64,000 bases of DNA from Providencia alcalifaciens (GTDB lineage: Bacteria; Pseudomonadota; Gammaproteobacteria; Enterobacterales; Enterobacteriaceae): NCBI RefSeq assembly GCF_915403165.1, contig NZ_OU659204.1:2666001-2730000 (forward strand), given 5' to 3'. Shown here piece by piece: positions 1 to 9,416 of the stretch. Made by a program: the position numbers and the translations under genes. Below the pieces are notes generated by a model that ran no database searches, was not told the origin of the DNA, and saw only the letters and a program-made list of their open reading frames with translations. Numbering within the stretch: position 1 is the stretch's first letter; the number at the start of each line of letters is the position of its first letter.

Positions 1-435
1 GAGCATTTTTGTGCGTGAAAGCATCCTTCACTGACCTTTATTGATGTTTTTTTGTCTGTTTTCTATGCAACTTGACCAAATTATTTTGTTAATCTGTTGG
101 CCAATTTATTCTTTCTTCAATTTTGTGACAGCCATCAAATCAAAGGTTTTTAAATTGTTAACATTGTGATTTTTTTGTTTATAAACTCGATATCCCCTAA
201 TGGTTATTTTTCCATTTAATTCAATAATATTAATTAGTTTGAATGTAAACATACGTTTCATTAGTTGCTTTTTGTGGTGACATAAATTAAATACTATTTA
301 TTGTACAGAATAGATAAATATCCCCGCAGAGGGCTATCAATAATAATCGATAAAAAGCCTGTTTTTTAAGCTATTGAATTGTATTCACAGAAAATGTTAT
401 TTAGGCTAATTTTTACACACTTTGGGACACGACAC
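1..435. other. Gene-free AT-rich leader region
   Basis: No supportable coding region precedes the first LysR gene. The stretch is strongly AT-rich with several T runs and looks like a promoter-bearing intergenic region. I see no convincing hairpin terminator, tRNA or repeat in it. The gene to its left lies outside the window. Confidence 0.6.
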
Positions 436-1371
436 ATGAACTCTATTTTTACCGAAGAAAATTTATTGACCTATACCACCGCCGCTAAATTTGCCAGTTT
501 CAGTAAAGCGGCTGAAGAACTTGGGATTACTACCTCAGCAGTAAGCTACACCATAAAACGTATCGAAACCTATTTAGATGTCGCCCTGTTTATCCGCGAT
601 ACCCGTAATATTGAGCTGACCGAAGCGGGATACTATTTTTATCGCAAAGCCACCGACCTTCTGAATAATTTTCATCTCATCAAAAAAAGTATCGATTCCA
701 TTGAACAAGGGATTGAAGCCCGTGTTCGCATCTGTATCAATCAGTTGATCTACACCCCTTACCATACGGCGAAATTACTGCAAATCTTGAAAAAGCAATT
801 TGGTACCTGCCAGATAACTGTTACCACGGAAGTGTATAACGGTGTTTGGGATGCCATTATCAATAACCATTCGGATATTGCGATTGGGGCTCCGGGTACA
901 CTCATGGATGGCGGCGGGATTGATTACACAGAAATTGGAGCCATACACTGGCAGTTTGCGATAGCGTCTAGCCACCCTTTAGCCTTAATGCCTGAGCCAA
1001 TTGCCGAAAGCCAGCTACGCCTCTATCCAAATATTATGGTGGAAGATACCGCGCATACCATCAATAAACGCGTTGGGTGGCTACTGCACGGGCAAGAGGC
1101 AATTCAAGTGCCCGATTTCAACACTAAATGCCAGTGCCAAATCTTAGGTGAAGGGATCGGATTTTTGCCAGACTATATGGTCAAAGAACATGTAAAAAAC
1201 GGTGTCTTAGTCACTAAGCAAATACAAAACCCAAGGCAGGATTCTCACATGCTATTAGCCACTCAGCACTCTGCAACAGGGTTAGTCACCCAATGGATCA
1301 GAAAAGAATTTATGGCAAATGGGGTATTAACAGAGCTTTACAGTGACTTACTCAAGCCCATCGCCAATTAA
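436..1371 (+). CDS. LysR-family transcriptional regulator, AllS/PunR-like
   Basis: This is a 311-residue LysR-type regulator. An N-terminal winged helix-turn-helix (about residues 5-62, with SFSKAAEELGITTSAVSYTI) is followed by a periplasmic-binding-like effector domain. The effector domain carries signatures resembling the E. coli AllS and PunR group (VYNGVWDAI, then HPLALMPEP, then EDTAHTINKRVGWLL), which suggests a purine or ureide-type effector; that is inference from resemblance. I chose the ATG at 436, where the LysR N-terminus normally begins. A TTG at 379 in the same frame would add 19 atypical residues. Its 3' end overlaps the convergent LysR gene by 4 bp, so the two share a tail-to-tail junction with no room for a separate terminator. 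Confidence 0.85.
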   Translation: MNSIFTEENLLTYTTAAKFASFSKAAEELGITTSAVSYTIKRIETYLDVALFIRDTRNIELTEAGYYFYRKATDLLNNFHLIKKSIDSIEQGIEARVRICINQLIYTPYHTAKLLQILKKQFGTCQITVTTEVYNGVWDAIINNHSDIAIGAPGTLMDGGGIDYTEIGAIHWQFAIASSHPLALMPEPIAESQLRLYPNIMVEDTAHTINKRVGWLLHGQEAIQVPDFNTKCQCQILGEGIGFLPDYMVKEHVKNGVLVTKQIQNPRQDSHMLLATQHSATGLVTQWIRKEFMANGVLTELYSDLLKPIAN

Positions 1372-2222
1372 CACGGTTCTAATTGATGAGCCAACTGCTC
1401 CGCCAATACTGAAACCATCTCCGATGATTCTTTGTGAAAATGCATCGCCAGTTCCATCTCTTGGGCAGGAGGAAAACCCTCTTCTGCTATCAAGATTCGA
1501 TGCTGGGGTAATTTAGCGCGTACGGGTAACAGGCTAACCCCTAATCCGTCGGTAATCGCACTTTGGATACCCGCCAGACTGGTGCAAGTGTAAGTGATGT
1601 GCCAAGGGCGTTGCTCATTATCTAACAATCTAAACATATCATTCCGGTATAGCCCATTTTCTGGAAAAACAATCAGTGGAATAGAATCAGTGAGGAGAAC
1701 ATGTTGCTGGCGACTCGCTAGCCAGCAAAGAGGCTCTGACCAATGATAATCACTATGAAATTCCCCTTTTCGTTGTTTCACAATGATCAAATCCAACTCA
1801 CCATGCTGATAGCGTTGCTGTAGTTGACGACTCAATCCGCTAGTCACTTCTAATCGGACATTAGGATGCGCTTGCATAAATGCGGCTAATGTCGGTGTCA
1901 CTAATCCCGACGCCAAATCTTCAGGAAACCCTAATCGCAGAGTTTGAATAATCGCATTTCCTGTTATTTTCATAAAAAACGTATCATTAAGTGCCAGAAT
2001 ATTTTTTGCGTATCCCAGCAAGACTTCTCCCGTTTCTGTCAGGGTTAACATCCGGTGCCCCCTGACGAACAGCGGTTGCCCAACAAGACTTTCTAATCGC
2101 TGAACTTGCTGGCTCAACGTCGATTGCGTTGAATTTAATTGTTGTGAAGCCACCGTAAAATTTCCCGTTTCCGCGATGGTAACGAATGTTTTCAATAACA
2201 CAAAATTAAGCAGTGAATTCAT
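1368..2222 (-). CDS. LysR-family transcriptional regulator
   Basis: A 284-residue LysR regulator: HTH at about residues 5-60 (GNFTVASQQLNSTQSTLSQQ) and a C-terminal substrate-binding domain. The N-terminal half resembles the LrhA/NodD-like subgroup, but the target cannot be named from sequence. It is divergent from the guanine-deaminase-like gene and its CynX-type transporter. The roughly 155-bp gap between the start codons is the natural place for its operator, so it probably regulates that pair; this is an inference from layout. The 3' end overlaps the upstream convergent LysR gene by 4 bp. Confidence 0.85.
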   Translation of the reverse strand: MNSLLNFVLLKTFVTIAETGNFTVASQQLNSTQSTLSQQVQRLESLVGQPLFVRGHRMLTLTETGEVLLGYAKNILALNDTFFMKITGNAIIQTLRLGFPEDLASGLVTPTLAAFMQAHPNVRLEVTSGLSRQLQQRYQHGELDLIIVKQRKGEFHSDYHWSEPLCWLASRQQHVLLTDSIPLIVFPENGLYRNDMFRLLDNEQRPWHITYTCTSLAGIQSAITDGLGVSLLPVRAKLPQHRILIAEEGFPPAQEMELAMHFHKESSEMVSVLAEQLAHQLEPC

Positions 2223-2379
2223 TTTATTAATACCTGGGATTTAATTATTTAATTTTTAAATATCATAATTTTTGATTAGATTGAAGGGAACAACGCATTT
2301 GATGGACATTACTGAAATGACACCATGTCAACTCATCAGTAATCTTATTAGAATACTCGATAAATCAGGAGCACAAGCC

Positions 2380-2847
2380 ATGCTCGATAAACAATTTTTA
2401 CAACATGCAATCACCCTCGCCGCTGACAATGTCGCCGCAGGTGGACGCCCGTTTGGTGCAGTGGTAGTCAAAGATGGGCAAATTATCGCCACTGGCGTAA
2501 ATCAAATGCTGGAACGGCACGACCCTACTGCACACGCTGAATTACTTGCATTACGCCAAGCGGGAGAAGTGCTAAATAGCGTCAGACTCGATGACTGCAC
2601 CGTCTATGCTAGCGGTCAACCTTGCCCGATGTGCCTTGCTGCTATCCGTATGTCTGGCATTAAACGTGTCGTTTATGCCTATTCGAACCAAGATGCAGAA
2701 CCTTTTGGATTATCGACTGAAGCGATAGCTGAGGCATTAAGAGTCTCTCCTGACCGACAAAATGGTTTGCAATTTATCCAATTAAAACTGAAGGATGAGA
2801 CGCAATCCATGCTGTATCAAACTTGGTGGCAACGGCATCACGCGTGA
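2380..2847 (+). CDS. Guanine deaminase-like CDA-fold nucleoside/base deaminase
   Basis: A 155-residue zinc deaminase of the cytidine-deaminase superfamily. The zinc site is visible as His52-Ala-Glu54 and Cys82-Pro-Met-Cys85 (PCPMC), with Glu54 the expected proton shuttle. Length, the GGRPFGAVVV start and the C-terminal W..(F/W) region resemble the Bacillus-type guanine deaminase GuaD more than TadA; base specificity is not provable by eye. The ATG at 2380 is preceded by AGGAG at an 8-base spacing, so the in-frame TTG at 2272 is rejected. The next gene, a CynX-like transporter, begins 2 bp after the stop, indicating one transcript and a shared role in taking up or exporting a nitrogenous base or related compound. 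Confidence 0.8.
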   Translation: MLDKQFLQHAITLAADNVAAGGRPFGAVVVKDGQIIATGVNQMLERHDPTAHAELLALRQAGEVLNSVRLDDCTVYASGQPCPMCLAAIRMSGIKRVVYAYSNQDAEPFGLSTEAIAEALRVSPDRQNGLQFIQLKLKDETQSMLYQTWWQRHHA

Positions 2848-2849
2848 AC

Positions 2850-4034
2850 ATGAAAAAACCACTTTCTGCCTCTTTCGGCTTGATTCTGACGATTGCCCTT
2901 GTCGGCATCAATTTACGCCCCTTTATGACAGGGCCTGGGCCCGTCATCGATAATATTATTCAAACCACAGGAATGAGCTACCAGAGCGTTTCGCTGTTAA
3001 CGCTGATCCCCATGTTACTGATGGGTTTTGGGGCTTTGGTCGTCCCCGCGTTAAATCAAAAATTAGGCAACAAGTTGGGTATCAGCCTCGCGATGTTACT
3101 GCTGCTGATAGGCTCTTTCTGCCGATTATTTGTTTCTGATGCGAACGCACTGTTAATGACTGCATTTTTGTGTGGAATGGGAGCGGCTTATATTCAAGCT
3201 GTTTTCCCCGGTTTGATAAAATTTTCGTTTCCACAAAAAATGGCCGCCATGACGGGGTTATATTCAGCCACGTTGATGGTTGGTGGCGCGCTCGGAGCGC
3301 AATTAACACCGCTAATTACCCACCTTTCTGGAAATTGGCAGAGTGGACTCGCATGGCTTGCATTTCCAGCACTGATCGCCCTGATTGCCGCCATAATCAA
3401 TATTCGCTCTTCAGAAACGAAAAATACACCAGCTCAGCTGAGTGTATTGACCTATCTTAAACAGCCCAGAGCGTGGTTATTAATGGCGGGATTTGGTTTA
3501 GTGAATGCGGGTTACGCAACTGCCGTAACATGGCTAGCGCCTTTCTTCCAACAACAAGGATTCAGTGCCACAGAAAGTGGTTCTCTGGTGGCGATTTTAA
3601 CCATTTTCCAAGCTGCGGCGGCACTGATGATCCCGGTATTAGCGTCCCATAATATTGACCGCCGTTTTTGGCTCACTGTCACGCTGGTAAGCCAAGCATT
3701 CGGGTTTGCTGGGTTAATCCTGTTTCCTAACTCGATACCGTTGCTGTGGGTGGGTCTGCTGGGCTGCGGTTTGGGTGGTTGCTTCGCCTTAACCATTATT
3801 ACCTCTTTAGATCATATTCCTCATCCTGCTAGCGCTGGGATCCTGACTGCCTTAATGCAAGCAGGCGGTTTTATCATCGCGGCTTTTGGACCTTTGGTTG
3901 CGGCAGCATTACAGCAATTTAGCCACAGCTTTACCCCTGTTTGGTTGCTACATTGTGTCTTGGTTATTATGACATTACTGCTATTTCTGCGTTTAAATCC
4001 TAAAGGATATCATCAGATTTTTAGCGTAAAATAA
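2850..4034 (+). CDS. MFS transporter, CynX/NimT family
   Basis: A 394-residue membrane protein with about 12 hydrophobic segments. It follows the CynX pattern closely: an N-terminal LVGINLRPFMTGPGPVID segment, AAYIQAVFPGLIK near residue 110, and GLGGCFALTIITSLDH near 320. CynX/NimT transporters carry cyanate, nitroimidazoles or unknown substrates. Here it sits 2 bp behind a guanine-deaminase-like gene, so a purine-related substrate is plausible but unproven. The ATG at 2850 is chosen because it gives the canonical short cytoplasmic N-terminus; an upstream in-frame GTG at 2823 would overlap the deaminase gene. Confidence 0.8.
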   Translation: MKKPLSASFGLILTIALVGINLRPFMTGPGPVIDNIIQTTGMSYQSVSLLTLIPMLLMGFGALVVPALNQKLGNKLGISLAMLLLLIGSFCRLFVSDANALLMTAFLCGMGAAYIQAVFPGLIKFSFPQKMAAMTGLYSATLMVGGALGAQLTPLITHLSGNWQSGLAWLAFPALIALIAAIINIRSSETKNTPAQLSVLTYLKQPRAWLLMAGFGLVNAGYATAVTWLAPFFQQQGFSATESGSLVAILTIFQAAAALMIPVLASHNIDRRFWLTVTLVSQAFGFAGLILFPNSIPLLWVGLLGCGLGGCFALTIITSLDHIPHPASAGILTALMQAGGFIIAAFGPLVAAALQQFSHSFTPVWLLHCVLVIMTLLLFLRLNPKGYHQIFSVK

Positions 4035-4050
4035 GCTTAGTCACCTAGGG

Positions 4051-4068
4051 GATGGCCTCATTGCCATC
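4051..4068. terminator. Short hairpin between convergent genes
   Basis: GATGGC and GCCATC (4051-4056 and 4063-4068) pair around a six-base loop in the 43-bp gap between the CynX-like gene and the PACE gene. There is no clear T run on either side, so it may be only a weak bidirectional terminator. Confidence 0.3.
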
Positions 4069-4077
4069 TCCATCACA

Positions 4078-4518
4078 TTACGCTGTGGTTTCTTCTTGCG
4101 CCAATACAGATTTTGGTAACCCAAAAATTTTGTCAAATGCCCAGTTAAAGAAAAAAGTATAAATCGGGATAAAGATAATCAGGGCAAAATCTAAAATAAG
4201 TGCCTGCCAGAGCGATATTGATAGCCACCATGCAATCAGTGGGATCAAAAATACCACCAGCGTTAGCTGGAATAGCACCGCATGGACGAAACGACGCCTA
4301 AACGTTCTAATTCTTGATTTCTGCTTTGATTCCCAATATTCAAATGCCACATTGAAAATAAAATTCCATGTCACTGCAATTGTGGTGATCACCAGCGCTA
4401 AAGGTCCTGTGGTTCCCGCGGAATTCCCCGAAAGAAAAGCCAGTGCCAATGATGAAATCATCCAACCAATAACTTCGTAGCTCGTAATAAAAACGACTTT
4501 ACGTTTAATACCTTGCAT
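4078..4518 (-). CDS. PACE family multidrug efflux transporter
   Basis: A 146-residue, four-helix inner-membrane protein with the tandem two-helix layout of the PACE family (AceI of Acinetobacter). The membrane-embedded glutamate that is essential in AceI is present at position 15 (ITSYE15VIGW), and the second repeat carries the WNFIFN...FEYWE and FFFNWAFDKIFG signatures. Known members export chlorhexidine and short diamines by proton antiport. A LysR gene is divergently transcribed across a 97-bp gap, the same arrangement as aceI-aceR, so LysR-mediated induction is likely. Confidence 0.85.
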   Translation of the reverse strand: MQGIKRKVVFITSYEVIGWMISSLALAFLSGNSAGTTGPLALVITTIAVTWNFIFNVAFEYWESKQKSRIRTFRRRFVHAVLFQLTLVVFLIPLIAWWLSISLWQALILDFALIIFIPIYTFFFNWAFDKIFGLPKSVLAQEETTA

Positions 4519-4615
4519 TTTTTATCTCATATTCTGTTTGCCGAAGACTGGTAAATTAAATCAACATTAATGATAATAAAAGTCAGCTACTATCAATAAA
4601 ACTGAAAGGTCTGAG

Positions 4616-5500
4616 ATGCCATTTAATAGCGAAAACCTGATGATTTTTTTAACCGTACTCGATAAAGGCTCCTTTTCCGCAGCGGCAAGAGCGCTGCATA
4701 AAGTGCCTTCCGCAGTCAGTATGGCGATTGCCAACCTTGAAGCAGAGCTTGGTTTTTCGCTGTTTGAGCGCCATACACGAGAACCCAAACCTACAGAACA
4801 AGCGCTTTCCCTTGCTCCATATGCCCGTAATATCGTGGATAGCTTGCGTCAGTTGAATGTTTTCTCACGGGAGCTCACTCAAGGCGTGGAAAGCACACTC
4901 ACGATCGGAGTTGCCGAGGGGGTTAACCCCAATGTGTTAGTTGAGGCATTGCACACGCTGAGCCAACGTTATCCATTGATGCATGTAGAGCTGATTACTG
5001 CGCCTCAAGACGATATTTTACCGTTACTGCACAGCGATCGCCTTCAACTGGCTATTGCCTTTGGTGGGCTATATGTCAATGCTCAGGAACAATTCGAATG
5101 TATTGGTTATGAATCATTAACGGCGATCATCAGCGCCGATTATTCCTCAAGTAAATCGAATAATGTGCTGTATATTGAAGATCTCGTTCAGACACGCCAA
5201 ATTATTGTCGCGAGCCCTCACCACCCTATCAGTGATTTTCGCTCTATCGTTTCTAGCCATTATTGGCGTACGGATAGTTTTACCATGGCGTTAGAATTGG
5301 TTAAAAAAGGGATGGGTTGGGGAAATTTACCTGCTTCATTAATCAAAACTGACTTAGAGGCAGGTTTACTCAAGCGTTTAGAATTTAAAAACACCCCGAA
5401 TGGCTTAGTGCTTCCTGTCCATGTCGTTTGTTTAAAAGGTCAAGTACTCAAACGTGGCGCTCAAGAGTGCATAGAGCTTTTAAAAACGAATATGTACTAA
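4616..5500 (+). CDS. LysR-family regulator divergent from PACE pump
   Basis: A 294-residue LysR regulator with HTH at about residues 4-60 (GSFSAAARALHKVPSAVSMAI) and an effector-binding domain. The HTH resembles PunR-type LysR proteins. It is divergent from the PACE efflux gene, 97 bp away, which by analogy with AceR/aceI suggests it controls the pump; that is inference. The start ATG at 4616 has an AGGTCTGAG stretch just upstream that can serve as ribosome binding site. Confidence 0.85.
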   Translation: MPFNSENLMIFLTVLDKGSFSAAARALHKVPSAVSMAIANLEAELGFSLFERHTREPKPTEQALSLAPYARNIVDSLRQLNVFSRELTQGVESTLTIGVAEGVNPNVLVEALHTLSQRYPLMHVELITAPQDDILPLLHSDRLQLAIAFGGLYVNAQEQFECIGYESLTAIISADYSSSKSNNVLYIEDLVQTRQIIVASPHHPISDFRSIVSSHYWRTDSFTMALELVKKGMGWGNLPASLIKTDLEAGLLKRLEFKNTPNGLVLPVHVVCLKGQVLKRGAQECIELLKTNMY

Positions 5501-5662
5501 CAATTTTGAGTCATTTCAAAATCGGTTCAATCCCCCCAAAACGTCGAGTAAATTCCTATTACATCATAAATGTAGCTCCCATTCGCGATGCGACTCTTTT
5601 GCCGGTGAGCTATGTTTGTTGATCAATTGTGAAAATCACTTGATATTGCCAATGCTTTTAAA

Positions 5663-5681
5663 GATAATAATTATCAATATC
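5663..5681 (+). promoter_or_regulatory. Fur box upstream of hemP
   Basis: GATAATAATTATCAATATC matches the 19-bp Fur consensus GATAATGATTATCATTATC at 17 of 19 positions. It lies 36 bp before the hemP start codon, where iron-loaded Fur would block the promoter of the heme operon. Confidence 0.85.
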
Positions 5682-5717
5682 ATTCTTATTGACAACAAAA
5701 TCTATGTGGTGAATAAC

Positions 5718-5909
5718 ATGACCAAGCCACTTTCTGACATTATTGAAGAAACCGCAAAATCGACCTCATTGACTGATTTTGCTGCTAAAAATGGGCTTAT
5801 TGAAAGCCAAAAATTATTAGGTGCATCCGGCAAAATTTCCATTGAGCACCGGGGTGAAATTTATCAATTGCGCCAAACTCGCACAGGTAAATTAATTCTG
5901 ACCAAATAG
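5718..5909 (+). CDS. hemP: Hemin uptake protein HemP
   Basis: A 63-residue protein with the HemP C-terminal signature (ISIEHRGEIYQLRQTRTGKL followed by ILTK). HemP is the short leader gene of Yersinia-type heme uptake loci; in several bacteria it acts as a positive factor for expression of the heme receptor. The ATG at 5718 is taken because it gives the family length. An in-frame upstream start would put the Fur box inside the gene. It precedes hemR by about 395 bp, unlike the tight spacing of the later hem genes. Confidence 0.85.
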   Translation: MTKPLSDIIEETAKSTSLTDFAAKNGLIESQKLLGASGKISIEHRGEIYQLRQTRTGKLILTK

Positions 5910-6304
5910 TATTTTAATCTTCACAACGCAGTTTGCTTTAAAAATACTGTTTGTTTTAAAAATATTGTTTGTTTCAAAAATACAATTAGCTTTAAAAACA
6001 CAATCTATCTCGCAAGCCACCTAAGTCGTCATGCTAGGCAGCCAGCTTAACTCTATACATCAGGACACAGTTTCTTATGGTGTTTATTACGGGCTTTGCT
6101 GCTGTAAATCTGGATAACCTCAAGGCGAACTTTCGAACCCTATCATCGCTTGTTGGGTTCAAATACCCCTTTTCCCCTATTCCGTTGAAAGCGTCTTTGT
6201 CTCAACACCCTATAAACACGCCATAACGCTCTGATGATAAGTCTGTCTTTAACGGTGCATCGCACTCATCAAAGAGTTAACAATTTTTAGGGAGTATCAC
6301 CTGT
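5910..6304 (+). other. hemP-hemR intergenic leader
   Basis: This 395-bp gap has no coding region. It begins with the 18-bp repeats, then contains a weak hairpin (GAACCC at 6135-6140 with GGGTTC at 6155-6160), and ends with GGGAG ahead of hemR. It could be a long 5' leader of the hemR transcript or carry a second promoter. Confidence 0.5.
5931..6002. repeat. Four degenerate 18-bp tandem repeats
   Basis: Four consecutive 18-base units follow hemP: GTTTGCTTTAAAAATACT, GTTTGTTTTAAAAATATT, GTTTGTTTCAAAAATACA and ATTAGCTTTAAAAACACA. They sit 22 bp after the hemP stop, within the hemP-hemR gap. Function is unknown. Confidence 0.8.
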
Positions 6305-8326
6305 ATGTCTCAAGTATTACGCTTATCTGTGCTGGCGAGTGCCTTGCTGCCTCTAATGGCAACCGCGCAGACTGAAAAATCACCAACGAACAATAACCAT
6401 TTAACTAACAATCACCATGATGTGATGACGGTTTATGCCACGGGTAATGAGCGAGATAGCTTTAATACGCCAATGATGGTTACTGTCATTAAAAATGATT
6501 CACCAGAAACCAAAACAGCCAACAATGCTAACGATATTTTGCGGAAAGTGCCGGGTATTGCACTGACAGGAACTAGCCGCACTAACGGCCAAGATATCAG
6601 TATGCGAGGGTTTGACCGTCGTGGAATTTTGACGCTAGTCGATGGCGTTCGCCAAGGTACAGATACTGGGCACATTAACGGCACATTTCTTGACCCTGCG
6701 CTTATCAAGCAAGTAGAAATTATTCGTGGTCCGTCAGCGCTTTTATACGGCAGCGGCGCGATGGGTGGCGTGATTGCTTGGGAAACCGTGAATGCAAAAG
6801 ATTTACTGCGTGAAGGTCAAAATCAAGGTTTCCGCGTGTTCACTCAAGGCGCGACTGGGGATCACAGTTTTGGCTTTGGCGGCTCCGCTTTTGGTAAAAC
6901 CGATGATTTTGACGGTCTATTCAGCTTTGTGACGAAAGAAAGCGGTGATGTTCGTCTTGGCGGCGGCGAGAAAATGGATAACAAAGAAACCATTGCCAAT
7001 ATGCTCGGTAAAGGAACATGGCAACTGGATGATGCGCAAACCCTGTCTGGACAAATTCGTTATTACAATAATGATGCCTATGAGCCAAAAGACCCACAAC
7101 AGCTCGCCACCAGCAACGATAATAAACAGGTTAACCGCACGACGCGTCAGCGTGACTTGCAAGCAACCTATCAGTTAAACCCTGACGATAATTCATGGCT
7201 CAATTTAAAAGCGACTCCGTATTACTCTGATGTGAATATCACCTCCAAAGGGAAAGAATCAAACTACGAAGGCCGCAGCCAAAAAACGTATGGTATCAAG
7301 CTGGATAATCGCTCCGATATCTATGAGTTACCACTCGCTGCACATAACTTCACCTACGGTACTGAAGCATATCGTCAAAAACAGACTCCTTACGCTGGAA
7401 CCACTCAGTTCCCTGATGCGGAGATCACCTTTGCTGCTGGCTTTATTCAGGATGAAATCACCTTAAAAGATTTGCCTGTTTCCTTCATTTTGGGTACCCG
7501 CTATGACAACTACAAGTCCACCGCTAAGGGCAATAAAGATGTCAAAGAAGATCAATGGTCATCAAAAGCGGCGGTGAGCATCACGCCAACTGATTGGTCA
7601 ATGCTGTTTGCGTCATACTCTGAAGCCTTCCGTGCCCCAACGATGATGGAGATGTACAACGACTCCCTTCACTTCAAAGGTGGCCCTATTTCCAACTATT
7701 GGCGACCGAATCCAGACTTAAAACCTGAATCCACACGTACTGCGGAATATGGTTTTGGTTTACGTTTTGATGACCTACTCATGGCTCGCGATAACCTGCG
7801 CTTCAAAGCCAGCTATTTCGATACTAAAGCCAAAGATTACATTAACACCTACGTCAATACAGACCGTGTTAACTGGAATAATAACTACACCACATCCATC
7901 AATACTAAGCGTGCAAAAATTTGGGGAACGGATGTGTCATTGGATTACACCACTGACTACTTTGCGTGGGGGCTCGCCTATAACCACACCGTCGGCGTCA
8001 ATGAATATACTGGCAAAGCCATTGAATCCATTAAACCAGACTCGCTTACCAGTAACCTCTCCGTTCCTATTGCGGACAGCGGTTTCTCTGTAGGCTGGTT
8101 AGGTGAGTTCACTACCCATACCGATTTCGATAAAACATCCAAATTGAAGCAACAACCAGGCTATGCCGTTCATGATTTCTATCTAAATTATCAAGGAGAT
8201 GGAAGTCTTAAAGGGTTAGGTACCAGTGTTGTTTTAGGAAATGCTTTTGACAAAGAGTATTACTCCTCTCAGGGGATTCCCCAAGATGGTCGTAATGCTA
8301 AGCTGCTCGTCAGCTTCCAATGGTAA
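6305..8326 (+). CDS. hemR: TonB-dependent heme/hemoglobin receptor
   Basis: A 673-residue outer-membrane receptor. Residues 1-22 form a signal peptide, a TonB-box-like segment (MTVYATG) lies near residue 41, and a plug domain occupies about 50-170, with the typical IIRGPSALLYGSGAMGG. A beta barrel ends in the aromatic terminal residue W. Heme-receptor signatures are present: His123 in TGHINGTFLDP, equivalent to the plug heme ligand of ShuA/HemR, and the FRAP and NPDLKPE boxes with a nearby His in NDSLHF. It imports heme across the outer membrane using TonB-ExbBD energy. It belongs to the hemPRSTUV operon under the upstream Fur box. Confidence 0.93.
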   Translation: MSQVLRLSVLASALLPLMATAQTEKSPTNNNHLTNNHHDVMTVYATGNERDSFNTPMMVTVIKNDSPETKTANNANDILRKVPGIALTGTSRTNGQDISMRGFDRRGILTLVDGVRQGTDTGHINGTFLDPALIKQVEIIRGPSALLYGSGAMGGVIAWETVNAKDLLREGQNQGFRVFTQGATGDHSFGFGGSAFGKTDDFDGLFSFVTKESGDVRLGGGEKMDNKETIANMLGKGTWQLDDAQTLSGQIRYYNNDAYEPKDPQQLATSNDNKQVNRTTRQRDLQATYQLNPDDNSWLNLKATPYYSDVNITSKGKESNYEGRSQKTYGIKLDNRSDIYELPLAAHNFTYGTEAYRQKQTPYAGTTQFPDAEITFAAGFIQDEITLKDLPVSFILGTRYDNYKSTAKGNKDVKEDQWSSKAAVSITPTDWSMLFASYSEAFRAPTMMEMYNDSLHFKGGPISNYWRPNPDLKPESTRTAEYGFGLRFDDLLMARDNLRFKASYFDTKAKDYINTYVNTDRVNWNNNYTTSINTKRAKIWGTDVSLDYTTDYFAWGLAYNHTVGVNEYTGKAIESIKPDSLTSNLSVPIADSGFSVGWLGEFTTHTDFDKTSKLKQQPGYAVHDFYLNYQGDGSLKGLGTSVVLGNAFDKEYYSSQGIPQDGRNAKLLVSFQW

Positions 8327-8351
8327 TTCACACTACATAAAGGAGAAACCT

Positions 8352-9401
8352 GTGAATTCAGCACTTTTCGAACGTTATCAACAAGCCAAAGCAGATAATA
8401 AAGCTAAGTATGCGAGAGATCTCGCTGCTTATCTGAATGTTTCTGAAGGGGAATTATTACATAGCCGTGTTGGGCGCGATAAAGCTAAACGCCTGAGCAT
8501 TGATGCGCCAACGTTATTAACTGCTTTGGAAGCTGTCGGTCCAGTCAAGGCTATTACCCGTAATGAATATGTGGTTCATGAGCAAGTAGGCCGCTATGAA
8601 AATGCCAAATTTAGCCCTCATGGTGGTTTAATTCTCAATCCACGCGCACTGGATTTGCGGATGTTTTTCTCTCATTGGGACAGCATTTTCGTGCTCACTG
8701 AAGAGGCAAAACGGGGTGAACGTCATAGTATCCAATTCTTTGATAAACATGGCGATGCACTGCACAAAGTGTATACCACCGATGAAACCGATATGGATGC
8801 ATGGAATGCGCTTATCGAAAAATATACCACCACCGAAAACCCACTGTTAACCGTTGAAAAAGCCCAGCCGCACCACGCACAGCCAATCAGCGATGAGCTG
8901 AAGCAACTGCTTGACCAAGAGTGGCGCAATATGACGGATGTTCACCAATTTTTCATATTATTGAAAAAGAACAATTTAAGCCGCCAACAAGTGTTCCGCG
9001 CGGTCAGTGATGATTTAGCTTGGCAGGTGCCAAATGATTCTTTCAATCAGTTGGTTAATACTGCTTTCGCGGATCAAAACGAAATTATGATTTTTGTCGG
9101 TAATCGTGGATGTGTGCAGATTTTCACAGGAAAAATCAAACGTTTGATGCCACACCAAACTGAAGGTTCTGATATCAAATGGCTGAACATTTTCAACCCT
9201 GATTTCACGCTGCATATGATTGAAAATGGCGTTGCGGAGTGTTGGGTTACTCGTAAACCAACGGAAGATGGATTTGTTACCAGCCTTGAAGTGTTTGATG
9301 ACCAAGGTAACCAAATCGCACAAATGTACGGACAACGCACTGAAGGGACTCCAGAGCAAGAGCACTGGCGTCAACAAGTCACGTCCCTGCCAAGAATCTA
9401 A
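8352..9401 (+). CDS. hemS: Hemin-degrading/transport factor HemS
   Basis: A 349-residue cytoplasmic heme-handling protein with the two HemS/HmuS repeats. His198 in MTDVHQFF corresponds to the axial heme ligand of Yersinia HemS. It receives heme from the HemTUV importer and breaks it down or hands it on. The start is a GTG at 8352 preceded by AGGAG with six bases spacing. The frame is open further upstream, but that extension would overlap hemR. It lies 25 bp after hemR and 15 bp before hemT. Confidence 0.9.
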   Translation: MNSALFERYQQAKADNKAKYARDLAAYLNVSEGELLHSRVGRDKAKRLSIDAPTLLTALEAVGPVKAITRNEYVVHEQVGRYENAKFSPHGGLILNPRALDLRMFFSHWDSIFVLTEEAKRGERHSIQFFDKHGDALHKVYTTDETDMDAWNALIEKYTTTENPLLTVEKAQPHHAQPISDELKQLLDQEWRNMTDVHQFFILLKKNNLSRQQVFRAVSDDLAWQVPNDSFNQLVNTAFADQNEIMIFVGNRGCVQIFTGKIKRLMPHQTEGSDIKWLNIFNPDFTLHMIENGVAECWVTRKPTEDGFVTSLEVFDDQGNQIAQMYGQRTEGTPEQEHWRQQVTSLPRI

Positions 9402-9416
9402 CACAGGTATTTGACT

